Source: JAZKFT01 sp963845495 (GTDB taxonomy: Bacteria > Bacteroidota > Bacteroidia > Chitinophagales > Chitinophagaceae). Taken from it: a stretch of DNA of 64,000 nt. Below, piece by piece: positions 44,803 to 53,766 of the stretch; the stretch's first letter is position 1; the number at the start of each line of letters is the position of its first letter. The translations under genes were made by a program, and so were the position numbers. Under the pieces are notes generated by a model that saw nothing but the letters and a program-made list of their open reading frames with translations, made no database searches and had not been told where the DNA came from. Where the stretch lies: assembly GCA_963845495.1 (NCBI GenBank), contig CAWJTH010000091.1, forward strand, positions 32,020-96,019. Direction: 5' to 3'.

Positions 44803-46173
44803 TTAGTGAGAAACAACGGAAGCCATTGCTTGTTTGCTCCAGTTATCCAGTTGTTTACAATCAGTATATTGCGGATCGATGAAAATAAAATAATTCTTGA
44901 TGTGGTCAGAAAACCATTTTTCTAAAGCCGCTTGTTTTTTTTCTTCCAAAGCCCTTGTTGCTATCCTATTATAATCTTCTTTCAAATTTTCGCGGTGCGG
45001 CTCAGTGCGGCTGCGCAGGTATAAAATACGAACAGTTCTTTTACCTCTTTCATCAGTGTAAGCTTGTGGTTGCGAATATTGGCCCGGCTTTAAATCTTTT
45101 AATAATGGAATGGCATCCTTATCAAGCTGGTCAATTGAAATGGAAGAAGAACCGTCTCTTCCTAAAATCATCCCGCCTGTAAACTTGCTGGTTTCATCAT
45201 CGCTAAATTTACTTACTGCTGTGCCAAAACTAATATTTCCAGACACCAGCTCTTTTCTAACGCTGTCTAATTTAGCTTTTGATTTGTTTGTTTCTTCGTC
45301 GCTAACTTCTGGTATCATTAAAATATGCCTTACCACAGCGTCATCACCAGCCCTGCTAACCAATTGAATGATGTGCAAACCAAATTTTGATTTTACCACA
45401 TTGCTTATTTGGCCTTCTTTCAACTTAAAAGCAGTTGCCATAAAAGTTGGATCCCATTGCTTATCGTTGCGGTTTATATTATATTGGCCGCCGTTGTCTT
45501 TGCTTCCAGGATCTTGGCTATAAAGTTTGGCCATTTGTTCAAATTTCTTATTGCCGCTTTCTATTTGCCTTTTAATATCGTTCAATTGTTTGGCGGTATA
45601 GCTTTCCAAATCGCGGTTGGCTTTTGGTATTAAAACAATTTGGCCCACTTCCAATTCGCTTTCATAAAAGGGTAAACTATCTTTCGGGATTTTATTAAAA
45701 TAATCCCGGGCTTCGTTTGGAGTAATTTTTATGCCTTCCACAATTTTGTTCCGCATTAACTCGGCCATTTTTTGCTCCTTAAAATTCACTTTCAAATCTT
45801 CTTTTAATTGATAAGTGCTTTTACCGGCAATTTCTTCCAAGGCCTCCCTGCTACCATATTGGGAAATAAAATAACGGATTTTGTTATCCAATTGCGCATC
45901 AATTTCATCGTCGCTTACCGGCAATGAATCTTTTTCGGCCTGGATCACCAATGCCTTTTTTACCAATTCACCTTCTAAAAAAAGGCAGCCGGGATTAGCG
46001 GGCATTTGTGCGCCTTGCCTATTTAAATCGGCAATAGCATTAAAAATATCGCTTTGCAAAATAATTCGGTCGTTCACCTTGCCTACAATTTTGTCGGCAA
46101 CTACTCTTTTTTGTTGCGCAGTTGCGGCAAAACTGCCCACAACCAAGGCAGAAAATAAAAACAAATGTTTCAT
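44803..46173 (-). CDS. SurA-like peptidyl-prolyl cis-trans isomerase, periplasmic chaperone
   Basis: 456 residues with signal peptide (LFSALVVGSFAATA, then QQKR). SurA-type N-terminal chaperone domain starting VADKIVGKVNDRIILQSDIF, then two parvulin domains: the first near ELEVGQIVLIPKAN to FGLHIIQL, the second near VVRHILMIPEVSDEE to QPQAY. Such proteins fold outer-membrane barrels. It is transcribed alone or with the rlmD direction, with a terminator at its end. A second, longer parvulin is at 58397. Confidence 0.9.
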   Translation of the reverse strand: MKHLFLFSALVVGSFAATAQQKRVVADKIVGKVNDRIILQSDIFNAIADLNRQGAQMPANPGCLFLEGELVKKALVIQAEKDSLPVSDDEIDAQLDNKIRYFISQYGSREALEEIAGKSTYQLKEDLKVNFKEQKMAELMRNKIVEGIKITPNEARDYFNKIPKDSLPFYESELEVGQIVLIPKANRDLESYTAKQLNDIKRQIESGNKKFEQMAKLYSQDPGSKDNGGQYNINRNDKQWDPTFMATAFKLKEGQISNVVKSKFGLHIIQLVSRAGDDAVVRHILMIPEVSDEETNKSKAKLDSVRKELVSGNISFGTAVSKFSDDETSKFTGGMILGRDGSSSISIDQLDKDAIPLLKDLKPGQYSQPQAYTDERGKRTVRILYLRSRTEPHRENLKEDYNRIATRALEEKKQAALEKWFSDHIKNYFIFIDPQYTDCKQLDNWSKQAMASVVSH

Positions 46174-46270
46174 GTACTACAAAAATAATGGCTGGATGCT
46201 TGGTTTGTTAAAGATGTGTTGGCTTCACAAATATTTTAACAACTTTAGCACAGAAATTCCGATAAAATTT

Positions 46271-46345
46271 CAAATCCCAAAAAGATTGCCACTTATGACA
46301 TAACCTTAATTTTATTGGGATTTGGGATTGCTTTATTTGGGATGT
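46271..46345. repeat. AAATCCCAA inverted repeat reaching into a gene end
   Basis: AAATCCCAA (46272-46280) and TTGGGATTT (46315-46323), with a further TTTGGGAT unit at 46336-46343. The last unit carries the final codons HPK and TAA of the hydrolase gene on the minus strand. Confidence 0.6.
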
Positions 46346-47358
46346 AAGAACTCCTGTACATTGGTTTCCCATTTTGTGGGTTCTTTGGCGCAAAGACTTT
46401 CATGTGCGCAAGTTTCATATACCACAAGCTTTTTTTGAGTGGTATGAAGGTTGGCAAAAATTTCATCAATTTCACCACGGGTCACCCGGGGATCGTTTTG
46501 GCCCCATTGCAACAAAACGGGGCAAGTAATTTGCTTCGCAAATTCGCTGGGTTTATGGCCAAATGCCCAAACCCCGTTAAGTGTACCGCCCCAAAAAGTA
46601 ATGAACGGTGCCAAACCTTGGGGTAAATGTTTGATACGCATAAATCCTTTAACGCCATCGTACAAACTACCAAATGGCATTTCTAAAATTACTTTTTGAG
46701 GATGCAAATTGTATTGAGCAATAGCACGTGTAATAGTAGCGGCACCTAACGAAATTCCCCAAAGTATAGGTTCCTGATGGGTTTGGTCTTTTACATATTG
46801 ATAAGCGGTCCGCACATCGTCGGCTTCTTTTATGCCAACCGTTGCCTGCTCGCCTTCGCTATCGCCATGCGCCCTAAAATCTATCATAAACACATTGTAG
46901 CCAAAATTTAAAAAGCCATAAGCCTCTTTTAAAACAGCCGATCTGCAACTGCCATGGCCATGAAAAAGAATGACGGTGCCACGATTTGTATAAATTATCG
47001 AATCATTTGAACTAGTTAAAGGAGAATAAACAGAAAGCTTATCTTTCACGATAGTATCTTTCATCAAATTGTTTGTTGCTTTCATACTCCAACCTTCCAA
47101 CTTCAATCCATCTTTGTCTGTCAAAATTACCTTTTCAAAAGGAATGGAAGGCGTTGAATCGTTCAACCGCTTTGGCACACTTTGGCCGAATAAAATATTT
47201 CTGGTAGTTGGCCAAACGCCGGTTGGTTGTGGTCCGCGAAGCGATGGATCATTATAAAAATGGGTAAATTTCCACGCATTAAAAGCCATGATAATGTTTA
47301 ATAAAACAAACAATACCAATAAGATACGACCAATGCGGCGCAATGTTTTTTTTGCCAT
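46333..47358 (-). CDS. Membrane-anchored alpha/beta hydrolase
   Basis: 341 residues with one N-terminal membrane anchor (IGRILLVLFVLLNIIMAF). Alpha/beta hydrolase fold: oxyanion strand VILFHGHGSCRS, nucleophile elbow GISLGAA (about residue 210), acid in LLQWGQNDPRVT and histidine in YETCAHESLC. Likely a serine esterase or peptidase-type hydrolase facing the periplasm; substrate unknown. Upstream on the same strand lies a LysE-type transporter 44 bases away, so co-transcription is likely. Confidence 0.82.
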   Translation of the reverse strand: MAKKTLRRIGRILLVLFVLLNIIMAFNAWKFTHFYNDPSLRGPQPTGVWPTTRNILFGQSVPKRLNDSTPSIPFEKVILTDKDGLKLEGWSMKATNNLMKDTIVKDKLSVYSPLTSSNDSIIYTNRGTVILFHGHGSCRSAVLKEAYGFLNFGYNVFMIDFRAHGDSEGEQATVGIKEADDVRTAYQYVKDQTHQEPILWGISLGAATITRAIAQYNLHPQKVILEMPFGSLYDGVKGFMRIKHLPQGLAPFITFWGGTLNGVWAFGHKPSEFAKQITCPVLLQWGQNDPRVTRGEIDEIFANLHTTQKKLVVYETCAHESLCAKEPTKWETNVQEFLHPK

Positions 47359-47402
47359 GGCAAAAACTATTTAGGAAACTATAAATATAAAATAAAATAT
47401 GA

Positions 47403-48215
47403 TTACGCCGACTTTGAACGGCCAGAGGAAAATTGATAAAAGGATGTGGTATCAGCCGGCGTGTTTGTGATTGTTGGTTTGCCGTTAATCATTTTTTGCT
47501 TGTGGTGCTTTTCATACCGCTGAACACCTAAGCCCAATAATATGGCTACGCCAAAACCCAACAAAATAAAAGCAGTAACCCGGTTGATGACATGCAATGT
47601 TTTGGCGGTTAGTTTTTCGCGGATACGGTTGGCCAATTGCACTTTTAAAATATCGGCCGTTAAAACAATGCCCAAGGTAATACCAAACATGATGATACGT
47701 TCATAAAGCGGCAAATTGGCAGAAGCAGTACAAGCAGTTAGCCATATAAAAATCGGCCCGGGATTAATGGTGTTCATTAAAAAACCTTGGGTAAACATTT
47801 TAAACAAGTGGCTGGGATCGGCTTTTACCACAAATTTAGGCGGATGCAGATGCGTATGCCGTTCCACAAACCCCGTAATTGGGTTGATCGAATCGCCCTC
47901 CGTCCTATCAACATAATTAGTAGAAGGGTTGGGATCTTTCTTAAAAAACAAAGTATAACCGCCAATGCATAATAAAAGTATGGCTCCGCCAAAAGCAATT
48001 TGGGTTTTATACACCATTAATTCGTGCATAAACTGTGCGGCCAAATTGCCGATTACCACAAACATAATATCGCTAAAAGAAACGCCCGCCACTAAGGCGT
48101 AGCCTGCTTTGTGGCCATCTTGCATACTAACCTTTAGCACGGTGAACACGATGGGTCCAACGGCAATGGCAAGGTACAAGCCCAGCAAAATTCCTTTGAT
48201 AATTATCTCGGTCAT
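47403..48215 (-). CDS. LysE/RhtB-family amino-acid exporter
   Basis: 270 residues, six predicted membrane segments. The N-terminal family signature KGILLGLYLAIAVGPIVFTV and GYALVAGVSFSDI, and the second-half NTINPGPIFIWL, match LysE/RhtB exporters. An unusual central hydrophilic loop of about 50 residues (DPNPSTNYVDRTEGDSINP, HTHLHPPKF) separates helices 3 and 4. Probably exports amino acids or related solutes; substrate unknown. Confidence 0.85.
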   Translation of the reverse strand: MTEIIIKGILLGLYLAIAVGPIVFTVLKVSMQDGHKAGYALVAGVSFSDIMFVVIGNLAAQFMHELMVYKTQIAFGGAILLLCIGGYTLFFKKDPNPSTNYVDRTEGDSINPITGFVERHTHLHPPKFVVKADPSHLFKMFTQGFLMNTINPGPIFIWLTACTASANLPLYERIIMFGITLGIVLTADILKVQLANRIREKLTAKTLHVINRVTAFILLGFGVAILLGLGVQRYEKHHKQKMINGKPTITNTPADTTSFYQFSSGRSKSA

Positions 48216-48308
48216 TCAGGGGTAAATATATAGAAAGGGTGCAAAGTGAAAAAAATTAGCTAGTAGCAACTAGGAAATAGTTAGTGGGGTTTCGGGATAC
48301 CATCCATT

Positions 48309-48325
48309 TACTATTCACTATTCAC
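48309..48325. repeat. TAGTGAATAGTGAA repeat at the end of the GH3 gene
   Basis: Minus-strand GTGAATAGTGAATAGTA encodes the last residues VNSE and the TAG stop of the GH3 gene. Same unit as at 25133 and 36952. Confidence 0.65.
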
Positions 48326-49849
48326 CAATTCCTTCTCTAAAAAATGCTGCCAATCTTCCAACATCTTGCCTTTTAAAACCCTCGGAAATTTGTGTTGACC
48401 GCCAACCTTGCCTTTTGTGGCCATAAAATCCATAAATTGTTTCTGGCTCATCACTTCCACGCTTATTTTTTTTAGGGCATGTTTCCGCTCCACCGCATAA
48501 TCGTCGTTCAGTTCCTTTAATTTATCATCAATAAAAATGGCCAATTCCTCACCGTTTGCCTTGGCATCATCAGTAGCCACATACCACTGGTGCGCAAAAA
48601 GATTTCCATACGGAACCCCGGCTACTGTAAATTCTGGTATCGAAATATTAAAATGCCGCTGCGCCAACTGTATGGCGCTGTTCATGTTTTCTACGCTTAA
48701 ATGCTCGCCCACCAAGCTTAAAAACGATTTTGTGCGGCCGGTAATAATAATTTGGCAATTTTCCTTGTCGGTAAATTTTACGGTATCGCCAATTAAATAA
48801 CGCCATGCGCCGCCAACCGTGCTAATTAATAAAGCATAATCTTTTCCTTCTTCCACTTCGTCAATCATCAAGGCTTTGGCATTTGGCAAAATATTTCCGT
48901 CTCCGTCAAAATTTGTTTCGTTAAATGGCACAAACTCATGAAAAATATGGTCGTGCGTAGATAAACGCATGGCATTGGAGCCTTGTTTATCTTGATAAGC
49001 CAAAAAACCTTCGCTGGCTAAATAAGTATTGATGTAGGTAATTGGCCTGCCGAGCAACTTTTCAAATCCTTTTTTATAAGGCTCAAAAGCAACGCCGCCG
49101 TGCACAAAAAACGAAAGGTTGGGCCAAATTTCGTGGATGTTTTGCACGTTGTACCTTTTAATAACCATTTCTATAAGCAGCTGCGCCCAGGCCGGCACGC
49201 CCATTAAAAGACTGATGTCCCATTCTGGCGCTTTTTCCACCATTTCGTCCAATTTTTTTTGCCAATCTTTTTGACGGGCAATTTTTTTGCCGGGTTTGTA
49301 AAATGGTTGGAACCAAAACGGCTGCTTTTTGGCGGTGATGCCACTTAAATCGCCGGCATAATAGCCTGAACCTTTTTGAAGTGTGGTGCTACCACCCAAT
49401 GATAGCCAACCTTTTGCGAGGTTTCCCAACGGAATATCGTGGTAGTTGCGCAAACTAATAAATTGCCGCACCATTACATTTTTGTTACCCTTAATCAGTT
49501 CGTTTGTAATGGGAATATATTTACTGGCAGCTTCGCTGGTGCCGCTACTTAATGCAAAATATTTTATTTTTCCGGGCCAGCAAACATCCGGCACACCTTC
49601 AAGCGTTTGGTGCCACCATTGCTGATAAATTTTATTGTAATCAAAAATCGGCACCATTTGTTGAAATGCTTTGCCCACATGTTTTTCCAGCAAAACTTTA
49701 TCAAACCCATATTGTTGGCCAAAGCTGGTAAACCTGGCTTTTTTCAACATTTTTTTTAGCACCCTTAACTGCTGGTTTTCAGGGTTTTTCACAGGCAGGT
49801 TTAATGCCTGTGAAAGTTTTTTCGGTAAGTAAAAGTCAATCAATGCCAT
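48311..49849 (-). CDS. GH3-family acyl-adenylating protein
   Basis: 512 residues. GH3 superfamily (related to plant auxin-amido synthetases); bacterial members are predicted to adenylate a carboxylic acid and join it to an amine or amino acid, cytoplasmic. ATP-binding loop KYFALSSGTSEAASKYIP (about residue 95), YINTYLASEGFLAYQ, and adenylate-binding AWRYLIGDTVKFTD with the hinge ITGRTKSFLSLVGEHLS. Residues about 12-24 (LSQALNLPVKNPE) are encoded by a perfect palindrome, suggesting a repeat inserted in frame near the 5' end. The last four codons come from another repeat. Confidence 0.88.
   Translation of the reverse strand: MALIDFYLPKKLSQALNLPVKNPENQQLRVLKKMLKKARFTSFGQQYGFDKVLLEKHVGKAFQQMVPIFDYNKIYQQWWHQTLEGVPDVCWPGKIKYFALSSGTSEAASKYIPITNELIKGNKNVMVRQFISLRNYHDIPLGNLAKGWLSLGGSTTLQKGSGYYAGDLSGITAKKQPFWFQPFYKPGKKIARQKDWQKKLDEMVEKAPEWDISLLMGVPAWAQLLIEMVIKRYNVQNIHEIWPNLSFFVHGGVAFEPYKKGFEKLLGRPITYINTYLASEGFLAYQDKQGSNAMRLSTHDHIFHEFVPFNETNFDGDGNILPNAKALMIDEVEEGKDYALLISTVGGAWRYLIGDTVKFTDKENCQIIITGRTKSFLSLVGEHLSVENMNSAIQLAQRHFNISIPEFTVAGVPYGNLFAHQWYVATDDAKANGEELAIFIDDKLKELNDDYAVERKHALKKISVEVMSQKQFMDFMATKGKVGGQHKFPRVLKGKMLEDWQHFLEKELVNSE
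49787..49815. repeat. REP-like palindrome inside the GH3 coding region
   Basis: 11-bp perfect arms TTTCACAGGCA/TGCCTGTGAAA with a 7-base loop. It is in frame, coding part of residues 12-21. It has the same CCTGTs core style as the palindromes at 12496 and 18402. Confidence 0.7.
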
Positions 49850-49886
49850 TGGCAGCCCAAAAGGATTTTTGGTAAAGTTGCTAAGC

Positions 49887-49921
49887 TAGCGAAAAAAGTA
49901 GAAAAGCCTGTTTTTTCGCTA
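49887..49921. other. Hairpin upstream of the GH3 gene
   Basis: 11-bp arms TAGCGAAAAAA/TTTTTTCGCTA with a 13-base loop, about 40 bases before the GH3 ATG on the minus strand. Possible operator or leader hairpin. The rest of the 232-base divergent region (49850-50081) shows nothing more. Confidence 0.4.
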
Positions 49922-50081
49922 AATTATAATACTGAAAACTCAAAAATTATTAAGCTTCAAACCTAAGCTGGTTATGTTTTGTAGCATTTTTTGGTTGCCG
50001 TTCTACCGCCATTCTTTATAAGCGCTATCACCTCCGTCTTCCATTTTATTTAACTTTACCTCATAATTATATCTATTATTT

Positions 50082-51407
50082 ATGCGTCGAATTATTTTAT
50101 TCATACCCACTTTTATTTTATCCATTTTTGTTTTTTCACAAAAGAAAAACGACAACATAGGATTAGCTAAATCAGACGTTATATTAAAAACAAACATGCA
50201 AAAAAATCTTGAAACATTAAATAAGCAAGATTTGACGAATAATTTTTTAGGCAAGGCCGAATACATTGCCGAAAAATATAAAAGCTTTCAATTAAACCCT
50301 TTGCTTGACAGTAGCGGCTTTTTACAGCCGTTTAAGGTAGATTTAGGAAAAGAAATTAAGCCAACTTGTAGTTTAAAAATTAACGGCATACAATTACAAC
50401 CAAACATCGACTATTGGCCTTTTTCATTTTGCCCAAACAGCCTTTTTTCTGGCACCGCGGTTTGGAATGAAATAGAAACCAAGCAGCCATTTTTGTATGA
50501 TTTAAAACCAGAACTTGAAAAAAATAAAAAAAAATCGCCGGCGGACTTAGTACAGCATATCAAAATGAAAGCGGCCGAATTGGCTGGCCAAAAAGCGTCT
50601 GCCGTTATTGTTTATAACAGCTCCGACATTGACGATAGCCTTACATTTTTTGCAAAAGACACTGCTGAACCGGCTTCTATTCCAATTATTTATTTTACGA
50701 AAAATGGTATTAGGAAATTAAAAGAAGAATCGACCATTGCAAATGCAATTGATGCGCAAATTGTGTTAGGCGAAAAAATTGCAACCGGAACCAATGCGAT
50801 AGCTTTTTTAAACAATGATGCTGCTAACACAATAGTTATTGCAACCGCAATGAACAATAATATGGGCAATACATTAATTTTTGAATTGGCTAAAATATTA
50901 AAAGAAATTTGCCGTCCGGCCAAAACAAATACAACCGGTTTTATTCCTGCAAATTATACCAATAATAATTACCTGTTCGCAAATTTTAGTGGGTTTCCGC
51001 CAGATAATGTAGGCAGTAATTATTTTTTTAATCATTTGCCATTTAATGTATCAAAAATTAATTATGCAATAAATATTGGTGTTAGCGGCGCACCAACAGA
51101 CACTATTGGTTTTTTATCAATAATTGAAACCAATAGTTCTACGGCTTGGAAAGAGGTTTTACAAAAAAGTAATCCGTCTTATATTTCAAAAACAAATAGT
51201 ACGTTAATTTATATGCTTAATTCCACTCCTTTTTATAAAAATAATATACCTAATCTTTTTCTATTTAACCCCAATTTCGACACAGAGCAAAAAAGCGCTG
51301 CCATCACTGTTAATAACAACGACATAAAAACAATCCAATATATTCTGCAACTTATCGGCAATACCAATAATAATGGCAAGTTGCCGTTTAATAAAAACGC
51401 TGAATAA
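50082..51407 (+). CDS. Exported M28-like protein lacking metal ligands (predicted pseudoenzyme)
   Basis: 441 residues with signal peptide (IILFIPTFILSIFVFS, then QKK). Layout follows Bacteroidota M28 peptidases with a PA-like insert: an N-terminal helix region (FLGKAEYIAEKYKSFQLNP), FLQPFKV, the insert ending ASAVIVYNSSD, and a core strand NTIVIATAMNNNMGNTLIFE. Where active enzymes have H-D and D-D metal ligands (for example GGHLDS and DDGTG in the gene at 52334), this protein has TAMNNN, and no later E-E or H ligands are visible. Probably non-catalytic, perhaps a binding protein. Asn-rich composition is notable. Confidence 0.6.
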   Translation: MRRIILFIPTFILSIFVFSQKKNDNIGLAKSDVILKTNMQKNLETLNKQDLTNNFLGKAEYIAEKYKSFQLNPLLDSSGFLQPFKVDLGKEIKPTCSLKINGIQLQPNIDYWPFSFCPNSLFSGTAVWNEIETKQPFLYDLKPELEKNKKKSPADLVQHIKMKAAELAGQKASAVIVYNSSDIDDSLTFFAKDTAEPASIPIIYFTKNGIRKLKEESTIANAIDAQIVLGEKIATGTNAIAFLNNDAANTIVIATAMNNNMGNTLIFELAKILKEICRPAKTNTTGFIPANYTNNNYLFANFSGFPPDNVGSNYFFNHLPFNVSKINYAINIGVSGAPTDTIGFLSIIETNSSTAWKEVLQKSNPSYISKTNSTLIYMLNSTPFYKNNIPNLFLFNPNFDTEQKSAAITVNNNDIKTIQYILQLIGNTNNNGKLPFNKNAE

Positions 51408-51439
51408 AAAATTGGAATGTAATAAAAACAATATTTAAA

Positions 51440-51877
51440 ATGTCAAAATTCGTACTCGATAATCAACAAGTAGCCGATACTTTTTTTGAAGATGCTTCAT
51501 TGCTTGGAATTATGGCACCAATGCCCGGCTATCAATTTTGTAATCTATTGAAATTAAGTATGGGCTTAGATTTCAGAAATGAGCCAACCTCAGAAATATG
51601 CCTGACCAGAAAAAATAGGAAGTATTATTTTTCTGTTTTTCGCTACAGTGAAACCACATCTAACATGGAGCATTTTATTTACAACAATAAATATGATGGC
51701 GAATATTTATTACCCGAATTTAAGCACCTTGATTTTGCTTGGCTGATACAAGGTACCAATGCTGATCCTACGCAAGTGCCACATCTTACCCAAACATTAA
51801 AACAAATTGCCGGCGTGCAATTAATTGTGGAATTAACCAATGAAAAAATTAAAAACAAACAACACCTTATTTTATAA
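51440..51877 (+). CDS. IPExxxVDY family protein
   Basis: 145 residues, cytosolic, no domains of known activity. Pattern of the Bacteroidota-specific IPExxxVDY family: an N-terminal FFEDASLLGIMAPMPGYQFCN segment, YYFSVFRYSE, and near the middle YLLPEFKHLDFAWLIQG, which corresponds to the family name motif (here LPExxxLDF). Function unknown. It lies 32 bases after the M28-like gene, probably co-transcribed. Confidence 0.75.
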   Translation: MSKFVLDNQQVADTFFEDASLLGIMAPMPGYQFCNLLKLSMGLDFRNEPTSEICLTRKNRKYYFSVFRYSETTSNMEHFIYNNKYDGEYLLPEFKHLDFAWLIQGTNADPTQVPHLTQTLKQIAGVQLIVELTNEKIKNKQHLIL

Positions 51878-52015
51878 ATTCCAAATTAAAAAATCCAAAT
51901 TCCTACAATTTGAAAATTCATAATAATTAAAAAAAATTGCTTTAACTTTAAGGTTTATTGAATTACGTTAAGCCATTTGAATTACAATTTTTTACTTTTA
52001 AATTTTTACTTTCTT

Positions 52016-52249
52016 ATGTGGAAAGAACAAAACAACCAGCTTTATCGCAAGTTTAAATTTAAAGATTTTAGTGAGGCTTTTTCATTTATGACAAGGGTGG
52101 CTTTGGAAGCCGAAAAAGCCAACCATCATCCGTTATGGACGAATGTTTATAATACCGTTGAAATATGGTTAAATACGCATGATGCCGGCGATATAATTAC
52201 CAAAAAGGATCATGATTTGGCAAAAGCAATAGATAAAATTGTAGCTTGA
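52016..52249 (+). CDS. phhB: Pterin-4a-carbinolamine dehydratase (4a-hydroxytetrahydrobiopterin dehydratase)
   Basis: 77 residues from ATG 52016; a TTG start upstream would only add an artificial hydrophobic tail. Conserved motif of the family: AEKANHHPLWTNVYNTVEIW, then THDAGDIITKKDHDLAKAID. Recycles the pterin cofactor after aromatic amino-acid hydroxylation; also a transcription coactivator in animals. No phenylalanine hydroxylase gene is in the window. Confidence 0.9.
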   Translation: MWKEQNNQLYRKFKFKDFSEAFSFMTRVALEAEKANHHPLWTNVYNTVEIWLNTHDAGDIITKKDHDLAKAIDKIVA

Positions 52250-52333
52250 TATCAACTTTTATCTGATTCAAAAATCAAAGCCGAAATCTTTTTAATCAAT
52301 TTAAATTAATATACTATCCATCAAAATTTACTT

Positions 52334-53695
52334 ATGAGAATACCTGTTGCAATTGGGTTTGTTTTTTTACAATCAATTTGTTTTTCTCAAAAAAATGACA
52401 CATTAGTACTTCGTAATTTGGCCGACAATGTATTGCAACAAGGCACTGTTTACAGCAATTTGCGTTATTTGTGCAAGCAAATAGGTGCTAGGCCCAGCGG
52501 TAGTGCCAACGCCCAAAAAGCTGTGGAAGCAACTGCAAAAATGTTGAAAGATGCAGGTGCTGATACCGTTTATTTACAACCCTGCATGGTTACGCATTGG
52601 GTGCGTGGCGAAAAAGAAAAAGCAACCATTTCAATTGGTTCGCAAAGCAAAGATTTGCATGTTTGTGCATTAGGCGGATCAATAGCCACGCCAGCACAAG
52701 GCATAAAAGCGGAGATAATTGAAGTACGTTCGTTTGATGAATTGGACCAACTGCCAAAAGAAAAAGTACAAGGCAAAATTGTTTTTTTTAATTATCCCAT
52801 GCGGCCGGAATTGGTTTTGGGCGGTTATGGCGATGCGGTTCGTTATCGTGCTGGTGGAGCAACCGCCGCCGCAAAAAAAGGTGCGGTGGCTTGTATGGTT
52901 AGGTCGGTTACGCATGCGTTAGATTATAATCCGCATACCGGTTCTTTGCGTTACGACACAACCATTACTAAAATTCCAGCTCTTGCATGCAGCACTATGG
53001 ATGCGGTTTGGCTTGATTCGATAATGAAAAATAACAGCGCAAAAGTTTTTTTAAACATTAAAATGAATTGCGAAACATTGCCTGACGCACCCAGTTTTAA
53101 TGTAATCGGCGAAATAAAAGGCAGTGAAAAACCTGACGAAATTTTAACCGCTGGTGGCCATTTAGATAGTTGGGACTTGGCCGAAGGCGCACATGATGAC
53201 GGCACCGGCGTAATGCAAAGCATTGAAGTGATCAGGGCATTAAAAGCAAGCGGTATTCGCCCAAAACGTACCGTGCGTGCCGTAATGTTTATGAACGAAG
53301 AAAATGGAGCCAAAGGTGCGGCTAAGTATGATGCAATTGCTATTCAAAAAAATGAGCACCATGTTTTTGCTATAGAAAGTGATGAAGGTGGCTTTGCGGC
53401 TGTTGTTTTAAACTTAGACGGTAAGCCGGAGCAAGCTGAAAAAATGCGCAGTTGGTTGCCATTGTTTAAACCTTATGGCGTTTATGACATGCCAGACGGC
53501 CACGGCGGCACGGATATTGGCCCATTAAAAAATACCGGAGCTATGCTTTGCGGCCTTGGGCCAAACAGTCAGCGCTACTTTGATGTCCATCATTCGCCGA
53601 TTGATGTTTTTGAGAATGTAAACAAACGCGAATTGGAATTGGGTGCAATTAATATGGCGGCCATTATTTATTTGGTAAGCGAATACGGTTTGTGA
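52334..53695 (+). CDS. Exported M28 family metallopeptidase (carboxypeptidase Q-like)
   Basis: 453 residues with signal peptide (IPVAIGFVFLQSICFS, then QKN). PA-like insert in the N-terminal half (GKIVFFNYPM), then metal ligands in order: AGGHLDSWDLAEG (His, with Asp nearby), AHDDGTGVMQS (bridging Asp), MNEENGAKGA (catalytic Glu and ligand Glu), AIESDEGGF (Asp) and FDVHHSPID (His). Matches aminopeptidase/carboxypeptidase Q type enzymes in the periplasm. Likely the active counterpart of the ligand-less M28-like protein two genes upstream. Confidence 0.9.
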   Translation: MRIPVAIGFVFLQSICFSQKNDTLVLRNLADNVLQQGTVYSNLRYLCKQIGARPSGSANAQKAVEATAKMLKDAGADTVYLQPCMVTHWVRGEKEKATISIGSQSKDLHVCALGGSIATPAQGIKAEIIEVRSFDELDQLPKEKVQGKIVFFNYPMRPELVLGGYGDAVRYRAGGATAAAKKGAVACMVRSVTHALDYNPHTGSLRYDTTITKIPALACSTMDAVWLDSIMKNNSAKVFLNIKMNCETLPDAPSFNVIGEIKGSEKPDEILTAGGHLDSWDLAEGAHDDGTGVMQSIEVIRALKASGIRPKRTVRAVMFMNEENGAKGAAKYDAIAIQKNEHHVFAIESDEGGFAAVVLNLDGKPEQAEKMRSWLPLFKPYGVYDMPDGHGGTDIGPLKNTGAMLCGLGPNSQRYFDVHHSPIDVFENVNKRELELGAINMAAIIYLVSEYGL

Positions 53696-53700
53696 GAAGG

Positions 53701-53757
53701 GTGAAACGAGAAAAGAAAAACGGGAAACTTTTTGACGTTTCCCGTTTCCCTTTTCAC
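53701..53757. terminator. Hairpin between the convergent M28 and pdxA genes
   Basis: 11-bp perfect stem AAACGGGAAAC/GTTTCCCGTTT (53718-53728, 53737-53747) inside a wider purine/pyrimidine symmetry. T-rich on the right side; likely terminates both genes. Confidence 0.6.
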
Positions 53758-53766
53758 AAAATCTAT

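Noticed and set aside
50003..50266. 87-codon minus-strand frame at the start of the M28-like gene
   Set aside because: Overlaps the signal-peptide region of the plus-strand gene and has no promoter or family resemblance.
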